7,402 nt of DNA, from contig JAHEKL010000138.1 of assembly GCA_024638345.1 (NCBI GenBank), forward strand, positions 1 through 7,402, given 5' to 3'. A program made the translations under genes and the position numbers. Origin of the DNA: Gammaproteobacteria bacterium (GTDB lineage Bacteria; Gemmatimonadota; Gemmatimonadetes; Longimicrobiales; Gaopeijiaceae). The notes beneath the pieces are model-generated. The model was not told where the DNA came from and made no database searches. It saw only the letters and a list, made by a program, of their open reading frames with translations. Position 1 is the stretch's first letter; every line of letters starts with the position of its first letter. This document shows positions 1 to 5,512 of this stretch, piece after piece.

Positions 1-744
1 TTCCACCCCGAACCGGCTGCCGTCCTTCCTACGAGCCAGACCGCCCGCCTCCGAGAGGATCACCAGACCGGCAGCGACATCCCAGGGCTCGAGCCGAGTC
101 TCCCAGAACGCGTCGAGTGAGCCCTGAGCGAGATAGCACAGGTCGAGGGAAGCGCATCCGCCACGCCGGATCCCTGCGCAGGCCGGGAGGACGAAGTCGA
201 GCTCCCGAAGGTACGAGGGAAGCTCCGCCAGCCGTTTGAACGGAAATCCCGTCCCGATCAACGCCAGGTGGAGGTGCTGCACGGACGAAACGCGGATCGG
301 CGTGCCGTCCTTGAACGCTCCATCGCCCTTCGCCGCCCACCACCGCTCTCCCGTGGCCCCCGCGACTACGGCTCCAACCACCGGCTCTCCGGATACCGCC
401 AGGCCCACAGAGGCAGCGTAGGAGGGGTGCCGGTGCAGGAAGTTGGTCGTGCCGTCCAACGGATCCACGATCCAACGTGGCACATCGGCCCGCGCCGACA
501 CGCTCCCGCCTCCGGCAGTTTGAGGATCGTCCTCCTCGGAGAGTATCTCATGGTCCGGAAATCGCCCCCGAATGACTCGGAGGGCGGCATCCTGCGCGTC
601 CAGGTCGACGCGCGACACGAAGTCAGCCGTCCCCTTGAGGGTCGCTTGATCCACCGGAACCCGCCCCTCCCACTCGGAGTGCACACGGGCGGCGGCTTCC
701 GCCGCGTCGAGCGCGGTCGCGATCAGATCGGTTGTCTGGGTCAT
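1..744 (-). CDS. Inositol monophosphatase family protein (3' end beyond window)
   Basis: Reading the minus strand from the ATG at 744 gives 248 codons open to base 1, so only the C-terminal end is missing (family members are usually about 260-270 residues). The protein shows the Mg2+-dependent phosphatase signatures in the right order: E70-E71 in SEED, the metal-binding DPLDGTTNF at 94-102, and WDVAAG at 221-226. These match Glu70, Asp90/Asp93 and Asp220 of human IMPA1. The family removes phosphate from inositol-1-phosphate or related small phosphomonoesters in the cytosol; E. coli SuhB is a member, and some relatives act as histidinol-phosphatase, so the substrate is not settled. The gene diverges from trpS across a gap of about 120 bp. 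I see no clear Shine-Dalgarno sequence before the ATG. The family call is firm; the exact substrate is not. Confidence 0.93.
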   Translation of the reverse strand, partial: MTQTTDLIATALDAAEAAARVHSEWEGRVPVDQATLKGTADFVSRVDLDAQDAALRVIRGRFPDHEILSEEDDPQTAGGGSVSARADVPRWIVDPLDGTTNFLHRHPSYAASVGLAVSGEPVVGAVVAGATGERWWAAKGDGAFKDGTPIRVSSVQHLHLALIGTGFPFKRLAELPSYLRELDFVLPACAGIRRGGCASLDLCYLAQGSLDAFWETRLEPWDVAAGLVILSEAGGLARRKDGSRFGVE

Positions 745-797
745 GATGGACTGCGACGGGCAACGGCTCGTTGGAGGGGTCGCCGGGCTTCTGGCGC

Positions 798-814
798 GCC
801 GCTAAGTTAGCGGC
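798..814. repeat. 17-nt palindrome in divergent intergenic region
   Basis: GCCGCTAA-G-TTAGCGGC is a perfect 8-bp inverted repeat around a single central base. It lies between the divergent phosphatase gene and trpS. There is no T-run on either side, so it does not look like a terminator. Its position suits an operator for a dimeric regulator, which is inference. The rest of 745-866 holds no promoter hexamers I would call with confidence. Confidence 0.5.
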
Positions 815-866
815 TCCACGAAGCGCCGACCACGGCAGTCCCCTCCGACCAACCACAGCAGCGATC

Positions 867-1880
867 GTGAGTCACGCCAAACAGGGGCGGGTCTTCAGCG
901 GCATGCAGCCTAGCGGCGAGGCTCATCTCGGGAACTACCTGGGGGCGTTGAGGCAGTGGGTCGAGCTTCAAGAGACGCACGAGTGCTTCTTCTGCGTCGT
1001 GGACGAGCACGCGATCACCGGCGAGTATTCTCCAAGTGATCTTCCTGGGAGGGTGTTCGATCTTGCAGTGAGCTTCCTCGCGGTGGGTCTGGATCCGGCA
1101 CGGAGCACGATCTTCGTGCAGTCCGACGTGTCCGAGCACGTGGTTCTCGCGTGGCTCTTCAACGCGGTCGCACCCGTGGGTGAGCTGGAGCGGATGACTC
1201 AATACAAGGACAAGTCCACGAATCTCGAGTCGATCCCCGTCGGGCTCCTCAACTACCCGGTGCTTCAGACGGCGGACATCCTGCTCTACCGCGCGGATCT
1301 CGTACCTGTGGGGGAGGATCAGCTTCAGCATCTCGAGCTCTCACGCGAGATCGCGAGGCGGTGGAATGCTCGGTTCGGAGAGTATTTCCCGGAGCCACAA
1401 CCCGTCATCAGCAGGGCCGGGAGGATCCTCGGGCTCGACGGAAACGCGAAGATGAGCAAATCTCTCGGAAACACGGTCGGGATCCTGGCGGAACCCGAGG
1501 AGATCTGGGAACGTGTCCGGACCGCCGTGACGGATCCACAGAGAGTCCGTCGGACGGACCCCGGCCGCCCCGAGGTGTGCAACGTGTACAGCCTTCACAA
1601 GTTCTTCACCCCGCCGGAGGAGCTTCCGGACATCGCCGCGCAGTGCCGCGGGGCGACTCGAGGCTGCGTCGACTGCAAGAGGATCCTCTCGGACCACATC
1701 GCAGAGCACTTTGCGCCCATTCGGGAGCGTGCCCGCGATCTGAAGGCTGATCCCAATCAGGTTCGCGAGATATTGGACGCCGGGGCGGAGAAGGCCAGAG
1801 CCGAGGCCCGCGAGACATTGGAGGAAGTTCGTGAGCGCATGGGAATGCGGTGGCGCGATCTTCCCATCCTGTCCACATGA
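867..1880 (+). CDS. trpS: Tryptophanyl-tRNA synthetase
   Basis: This cytosolic class I aminoacyl-tRNA synthetase charges tRNA-Trp with tryptophan using ATP. From the GTG at 867 it has 337 residues, close to the 334 of E. coli TrpRS. The HIGH-type motif reads HLGN at 20-23 within SGMQPSGEAHLGNYLGA, the GEDQLQHLEL block follows mid-protein, and KMSKS is at 195-199, the same positions as in E. coli. Cysteines 238, 260, 267 and 270 form C-x21-C-x6-C-x2-C, very close to the iron-sulfur motif of Thermotoga maritima TrpRS. The frame stays open back to a TTG at 771, but that would add 32 unconserved residues covering the upstream palindrome, so GTG 867 is preferred even though no good Shine-Dalgarno sequence precedes it. 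The stop codon overlaps the start of the next gene (ATGA), suggesting translational coupling. It is the first gene of a three-gene operon. Confidence 0.96.
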   Translation: MSHAKQGRVFSGMQPSGEAHLGNYLGALRQWVELQETHECFFCVVDEHAITGEYSPSDLPGRVFDLAVSFLAVGLDPARSTIFVQSDVSEHVVLAWLFNAVAPVGELERMTQYKDKSTNLESIPVGLLNYPVLQTADILLYRADLVPVGEDQLQHLELSREIARRWNARFGEYFPEPQPVISRAGRILGLDGNAKMSKSLGNTVGILAEPEEIWERVRTAVTDPQRVRRTDPGRPEVCNVYSLHKFFTPPEELPDIAAQCRGATRGCVDCKRILSDHIAEHFAPIRERARDLKADPNQVREILDAGAEKARAEARETLEEVRERMGMRWRDLPILST

Positions 1881-2992
1881 CTGCCGCCAAAGCGAGCCCG
1901 GAGGGGAGAGGAAGGGTCACTGAGATCTTCAGGGCCGCGATCGAGCGAGGGGCCAGTGATATCCATATCAAGACCGGGGACGTCATCCGCGCCCGCATCG
2001 ATGGGCGGCTCGAGGCGCTCACGGAAGAGCGTCTGGGGCCCGATGACGTCAAGGCCCTGGCCCAGAAACTCATCCCGCACGAGCGCGACCGCGCTCGTAT
2101 CGAGGAGATCACGGACTACGACTGCTCGTGGGGTCTTCCCGGACTCGGCCGATTCAGGGTGAACGTCCTTCGGCAGCGGGGCACCTTCATGATCGTCATG
2201 CGGGTGATCCCCATCGAGGTTCCGTCGCTGGAGGAACTGAGGCTCCCCGCGATCCTCAAGCAGATCGCGGATGCCGAACGAGGGCTCATTCTGGTGACCG
2301 GGATCACCGGGTCGGGCAAGAGCTCCACCATGGCGGCGATCGTCGAGCACATCAATCAGACTCGACGCAAGCACATCGTGACGCTCGAGGACCCGATCGA
2401 GTTCCTCCACCGCGATAAGAAGTCGTCGATCACTCAGCGTGACATTGGTACGGATACCCGGTCCTTCGCGACCGGGCTCAGGGCGGCGCTCCGACAGGAT
2501 CCGGATGTGATCATGATCGGGGAGATGCGAGATACGGAGGCGATCGACATCGCGATCAAGGCCGCGGAGACCGGCCACCTGGTCATATCCACGGCGCATA
2601 CCCAGGGTGCGGCTCAGACCATCGCGCGACTGGTTTCCGTATTCCAATACCGCGAGCAGGAGATGGTCCGCATCCGACTCTCCGAGGCTTTGAAGGCCGT
2701 GGTCTCACAGAGGCTCCTGCCTCTGGCCAACGGCACGGGTCGTGTCGTGGCATGCGAGGTCATGATCGTGACGGCGACGATCCGCGACTGCATTCGAGAC
2801 TTCGAGCGTGTGGCCGAGATTACGGACCTGATCGCGGAAGGTCGGGATCACTATGGCTCTCAGACTTTCGATCAGCATCTCCTCGAACTCGTGAAGGACG
2901 AAACGGTGGACTTCTCCGTGGCGAAGGCAGCCGCCACGAATCCCAGCGACTTCGATCTGAAGGTGAACTTCTTGGCGGAGGGGACGACCTGA
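1877..2992 (+). CDS. pilT: PilT/PilU-family type IV pilus retraction ATPase
   Basis: This 371-residue protein belongs to the GspE/PilT secretion ATPase superfamily; PilT and PilU are cytoplasmic hexameric motors that depolymerise type IV pili and drive twitching motility. Visible motifs are ASDIHIK near 26-32 (N-terminal domain), Walker A GITGSGKSS at 142-150, the Asp box LEDPIEF at 170-176, Walker B DPDVIMIGEMRD at 208-219 with catalytic Glu216, and a His box ISTAHT at 237-242. TIRDCIRD at 301-308 corresponds to the AIRNLIRE retraction motif of PilT. The C-terminal YGSQTFDQHL at 326-335 and the following tail resemble PilU as much as PilT. The ATG at 1877 overlaps the trpS stop by four bases and lacks its own Shine-Dalgarno sequence, so translation is probably coupled; an upstream GTG at 1850 in the same frame is less likely. 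No other pilus gene is in the window. Family certain; PilT versus PilU open. Confidence 0.92.
   Translation: MTAAKASPEGRGRVTEIFRAAIERGASDIHIKTGDVIRARIDGRLEALTEERLGPDDVKALAQKLIPHERDRARIEEITDYDCSWGLPGLGRFRVNVLRQRGTFMIVMRVIPIEVPSLEELRLPAILKQIADAERGLILVTGITGSGKSSTMAAIVEHINQTRRKHIVTLEDPIEFLHRDKKSSITQRDIGTDTRSFATGLRAALRQDPDVIMIGEMRDTEAIDIAIKAAETGHLVISTAHTQGAAQTIARLVSVFQYREQEMVRIRLSEALKAVVSQRLLPLANGTGRVVACEVMIVTATIRDCIRDFERVAEITDLIAEGRDHYGSQTFDQHLLELVKDETVDFSVAKAAATNPSDFDLKVNFLAEGTT
2977..2983 (+). promoter_or_regulatory. Shine-Dalgarno site for the aldolase gene
   Basis: GGAGGGG lies inside the last codons of the pilus ATPase gene, 8 nt before the ATG at 2992. It fixes the start of the downstream aldolase, whose frame is open much further upstream (to 2752) within the ATPase gene. 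Confidence 0.75.
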
Positions 2993-3936
2993 TGGTGAGC
3001 CATGACTGGGGTCGAGAAGTCATCGATCGGCTGTCCGGTGTATTCGTTCCCGCTACGAGCCCTTTCGACCCCGCCACGGGGGACCTCGACACGGCCGCGC
3101 TACGCGCGAACCTCGAGCGGGTGTGCGCTACGATGGTGAGTGGGGTGGTCATCGGAGGAACGACGGGCGAGGCGGTACTCCTGACGGACCGGGAGCGGAC
3201 CTCGGCGGTCGAGACGGCCCGCGATTGCCTTTCAGAAGATCAATTGCTCCTCGCTGGAACCGGTGCCGAGTCGACCCGTGAGACGACCCGTCTCACTGCG
3301 GAGGCTTCGCGGGCGGGAGCGGATGCGGTGCTGGTCCAGCCTCCCGCCTACTACAAGAAGGCGCTCGGTCACGACAGTCTCGTCGGACACTATCGGGCAG
3401 TGGCCGATGAGTCGCCGGTCCCGGTGATTCTTTATCAAGCTCCGCTCAGCTGCAGCACGATAGAGCTCTCGACGAGCCTCGTCGCCGAGTTGTCCGAGCA
3501 CCCGAAGATCGTCGGTCTCAAGGATTCGCGCGGGGACCTGCCGGCCCTCGCCGATCACCTCACTCACGTGGAGAAGGACTTCCGCGTCTTCATCGGAAAC
3601 GGCGCCAAGCTCTACGCGGCACTCGAGCTGGGAGCCGCTGGCGGAATTCTCGGGGTGGCCAACCTGGTCCCGGCCGAGGCGGCTGAGATCTTTCGTAGCT
3701 TCGAAGACGGACGCACCGCGGAGGCGGGTAGGATCCAGGAGCGCATCGCTCCGCTCCACAACCAGATCGTGGGTGGCCACGGGGTACCCGGGGTCAAGGC
3801 CGCGCTCGATCTACTGGGCGCGAGCGGGGGGCCTCCGAGATCTCCCCTGCGGGCGATCGACGAGCGGACGACCGAAGTCATCCGAGGCCTCCTCAGCGAA
3901 GCCGGTTTCCTTGACACTCCCGTGGGCCAGGCCTAG
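2992..3936 (+). CDS. Dihydrodipicolinate synthase/N-acetylneuraminate lyase family aldolase
   Basis: This 314-residue class I aldolase of the DapA/NanA superfamily has a (beta/alpha)8 fold and is expected to form a Schiff base with pyruvate or a related 2-oxo acid. It contains GTTGE at 56-60, AYYKK at 119-123, the catalytic tyrosine in VILYQAP (Tyr148), and the Schiff-base lysine in GLKDSRGD (Lys177). The segment after Tyr148 reads QAPLSCS where authentic DHDPS has NVPSRTG, so the arginine that binds aspartate semialdehyde (Arg138 in E. coli) aligns with Ser153. That argues against lysine biosynthesis and towards a 4-hydroxy-2-oxoglutarate aldolase-like or other paralogous activity; the substrate is unknown. 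The ATG overlaps the upstream stop by one base (TGATG) and has a strong GGAGGGG site 8 nt before it. It is the last gene of the operon, followed by an intrinsic terminator. Confidence 0.9.
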   Translation: MVSHDWGREVIDRLSGVFVPATSPFDPATGDLDTAALRANLERVCATMVSGVVIGGTTGEAVLLTDRERTSAVETARDCLSEDQLLLAGTGAESTRETTRLTAEASRAGADAVLVQPPAYYKKALGHDSLVGHYRAVADESPVPVILYQAPLSCSTIELSTSLVAELSEHPKIVGLKDSRGDLPALADHLTHVEKDFRVFIGNGAKLYAALELGAAGGILGVANLVPAEAAEIFRSFEDGRTAEAGRIQERIAPLHNQIVGGHGVPGVKAALDLLGASGGPPRSPLRAIDERTTEVIRGLLSEAGFLDTPVGQA

Positions 3937-3963
3937 CTTTTCCTCAAGGATCCAGCAGGCAAG

Positions 3964-3991
3964 AGCCCATCCCCCGGGGACGGGCTTTTTT
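3964..3991 (+). terminator. Rho-independent terminator after the trpS operon
   Basis: AGCCC at 3964-3968 pairs with GGGCT at 3982-3986; after one A-C mismatch the stem continues TCC/GGA (3970-3972 with 3978-3980) around a small C/G-rich loop. Six T residues (3986-3991) follow directly. It sits 28 bases after the aldolase stop codon and ends the three-gene unit before purA. Confidence 0.88.
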
Positions 3992-4030
3992 CATGTCCAT
4001 ACCTATCCGGCTGCACCCCGAAACGGACCG

Positions 4031-4051
4031 AGTTCCGAGCCGCTCGGGGCT
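4031..4051 (+). repeat. Hairpin in the purA leader
   Basis: AGTTCCGAG at 4031-4039 can pair with CTCGGGGCT at 4043-4051 across a CCG loop, giving nine pairs of which two are G-U; the inner CCGAG/CTCGG part is perfect. It lies about 20 bases before the purA Shine-Dalgarno site and is followed by only three T residues, so it is a weak terminator at best and may simply be a structured leader. I could not identify a convincing promoter in 3992-4085. Confidence 0.4.
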
Positions 4052-4069
4052 TTCGATAGACGTACAGCG

Positions 4070-4074
4070 AGGAG
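4070..4074 (+). promoter_or_regulatory. Shine-Dalgarno site for purA
   Basis: AGGAG ends 11 nt before the GTG at 4086 and supports that codon as the purA start over the in-frame ATG at 3993, which directly abuts the terminator T-run. Confidence 0.6.
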
Positions 4075-4085
4075 CGAGTTCAGCA

Positions 4086-5381
4086 GTGCCGCAACGATCT
4101 AGAGACGCTGGCTGCGTCGTCGTGGTCGGGTGTCAATGGGGTGACGAGGGGAAGGGAAAGATCGTCGACGTGTTGGCCGAGAGCGTGGACGCCATCGCGC
4201 GTTATCAGGGAGGAGCGAACGCGGGCCACACGGTCCACGTGGGCGAGCAGGAGTTCGTGCTCCACCAGATCCCGTCGGGAATCCTGCACCCCGGGAAGCG
4301 ATGTCTTCTTGGAAACGGTGTGGTCCTCGACCTGGTCCAGTTCTTCGAGGAGTTCGATGCCTTGGCCACCCGCGGGGTCGAGCCCGGAGATCGGGTGGGT
4401 GTGAGTTGGCGGGCCCATCTGCTGCTCCCCTATCACCGTGTTCTGGATCGCGTGGCGGAGGATCAGGCGCGTGACAAGATCGGGACCACGGGTCGGGGGA
4501 TCGGGCCGGCCTACGAGGACAAAGTGGGTCGGAGGGGAATCCGGGTCGCCGACGCCAAGGACCCGGAGAGGTTCACCGATCTGGTGCAGGACGGTGCCCG
4601 CAGAGCGAAGACACGACTGGAGGCGATGGGGTTCGAGCACGAATCCACCCTCGACGACGAAATCAGGCGGTGCCTGGAGCTACGAGGCCGACTGCTCGAG
4701 ATCGCGACCGACGCTGGCGGGGAGGTCGACGATCTGCTTTCGTCTGGGAGAAGAGTGCTCTTCGAGGGTGCACAGGGGACCGCGCTCGACCTCGACCACG
4801 GCACCTATCCGTACGTGACATCCTCGAACACGACCGCAGCCGGGGCTGCGATCGGCATCGGGGTGGGACCGACCCGTATCGAGTCGGTGTTGGGCGTCGT
4901 GAAGGCCTACACGACCAGGGTGGGAAACGGACCGCTACCAACTGAGTTCAGCCCCGAGATGGACGCGCACGTCCGCGAGCTGGGGGGTGAGTTCGGGGCG
5001 ACGACCGGGCGGCCACGCAGATGTGGCTGGTTCGATGCCGTTCTCGCCCGCTACGCAGCGCGAGTCAACGGGCTCACCGGTCTCGCGGTGACCAAGCTCG
5101 ATGTGCTCGACACGCTCCCCGAGATCTGCATCGGAACGAGCTATCGAATGCCGGACGGTGAGGCCAGCGACTTTCCGGCGGACACGCAGAACCTGGTGGA
5201 GGCACGCCCGGTCTTCGAGACGCTTCCAGGATGGAACACTTCGACCTCCGAAGCACGCTGCCTCGATGATCTGCCGACGAACGCGCGCCGCTATCTCGAG
5301 CGCATCGAGGAGATCGTGGGCGCTTCGATCGAGATGGTCTCGGTCGGCACCCGTCGAAAGCAGGTCATCCACGTCGCCTGA
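4086..5381 (+). CDS. purA: Adenylosuccinate synthetase
   Basis: PurA catalyses the GTP-dependent joining of IMP and aspartate to adenylosuccinate, the first committed step from IMP to AMP, in the cytosol. From the GTG at 4086 it has 431 residues, matching the family (E. coli 432). The P-loop reads GDEGKGK at 19-25 with catalytic Asp20, and the catalytic His48 lies in GGANAGHT. Further signatures are IGTTGRGIGPAYED at 132-145 (IMP binding), FEGAQGT at 226-232, HGTYPYVTSSN at 238-248, TTGRPRR at 306-312 (substrate-binding loop) and KLDVLD at 337-342 (guanine recognition). Position 16, just before QWGDEGKGK, is Cys where Thr or Ala is usual, a minor change. The frame is open to 3993, but those 31 residues are unconserved and overlap the end of the terminator. 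The gene seems to be transcribed separately from the trpS operon. Confidence 0.97.
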   Translation: MPQRSRDAGCVVVVGCQWGDEGKGKIVDVLAESVDAIARYQGGANAGHTVHVGEQEFVLHQIPSGILHPGKRCLLGNGVVLDLVQFFEEFDALATRGVEPGDRVGVSWRAHLLLPYHRVLDRVAEDQARDKIGTTGRGIGPAYEDKVGRRGIRVADAKDPERFTDLVQDGARRAKTRLEAMGFEHESTLDDEIRRCLELRGRLLEIATDAGGEVDDLLSSGRRVLFEGAQGTALDLDHGTYPYVTSSNTTAAGAAIGIGVGPTRIESVLGVVKAYTTRVGNGPLPTEFSPEMDAHVRELGGEFGATTGRPRRCGWFDAVLARYAARVNGLTGLAVTKLDVLDTLPEICIGTSYRMPDGEASDFPADTQNLVEARPVFETLPGWNTSTSEARCLDDLPTNARRYLERIEEIVGASIEMVSVGTRRKQVIHVA

Positions 5382-5398
5382 GCTGATCACGCGGCTCC

Positions 5399-5427
5399 TT
5401 CACATCGTTGGGAACGGCCATTACCTT
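5399..5427 (+). promoter_or_regulatory. Candidate promoter for ffh
   Basis: TTCACA at 5399-5404 (5 of 6 to the sigma-70 -35 consensus) is followed after exactly 17 bases by TACCTT at 5422-5427 (matching TATAAT at first, second and last positions). It lies 18 bases after the purA stop and about 85 bases before ffh, so ffh-rpsP could be transcribed independently of purA. The prediction rests on hexamer matches alone, in a GC-rich genome of unknown phylum. Confidence 0.35.
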
Positions 5428-5491
5428 GGAACGCTCCGTTTCCAGGGGTGGCCGCTTTCGCGAGGGTGCGACCGGTCTCCGCCGTTCTGAA

Positions 5492-5507
5492 ACCCGGAGG
5501 TCCGGGT
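5492..5507 (+). promoter_or_regulatory. Hairpin containing the ffh Shine-Dalgarno site
   Basis: ACCCGGA at 5492-5498 is the exact reverse complement of TCCGGGT at 5501-5507. In RNA this would form a six-pair stem with an AGGU loop. The only good Shine-Dalgarno sequence of ffh, GGAGG at 5496-5500, lies partly in the stem and partly in the loop, 12 nt before the ATG at 5513. Folding would compete with 30S binding. Confidence 0.5.
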
Positions 5508-5512
5508 CGTTC

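Noticed and set aside
268..810. Plus-strand open frame opposite the phosphatase gene
   Set aside because: The minus strand carries clear inositol monophosphatase motifs; the plus-strand product is Arg/Gly/Pro-rich shadow sequence.
1757..2647. Minus-strand open frame (296 codons) opposite trpS and the pilus ATPase gene
   Set aside because: It crosses two well-supported genes on the other strand and its Asp/Arg-rich product resembles no family I know.
2752..2991. N-terminal extension of the aldolase reading frame
   Set aside because: The extra 80 residues overlap the pilus ATPase gene in another frame and are unconserved; ATG 2992 has a strong Shine-Dalgarno site.
3993..4085. ATG start for purA at 3993
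   Set aside because: It lies two bases after the terminator T-run, leaves no leader, and adds 31 residues absent from the family; GTG 4086 has an AGGAG site.
5408..5512. N-terminal extension of Ffh
   Set aside because: Ffh begins with the conserved MFDELSQKL at 5513; the 35 upstream residues are Arg/Gly-rich and cover the likely leader and promoter.
5382..5512. Possible SRP (4.5S) RNA gene next to ffh, suggested by the CCCGGAGGTCCGGG hairpin
   Set aside because: The conserved SRP RNA apical loop and asymmetric bulge sequence are absent and the hairpin is too short; it fits a ribosome-binding-site hairpin better.
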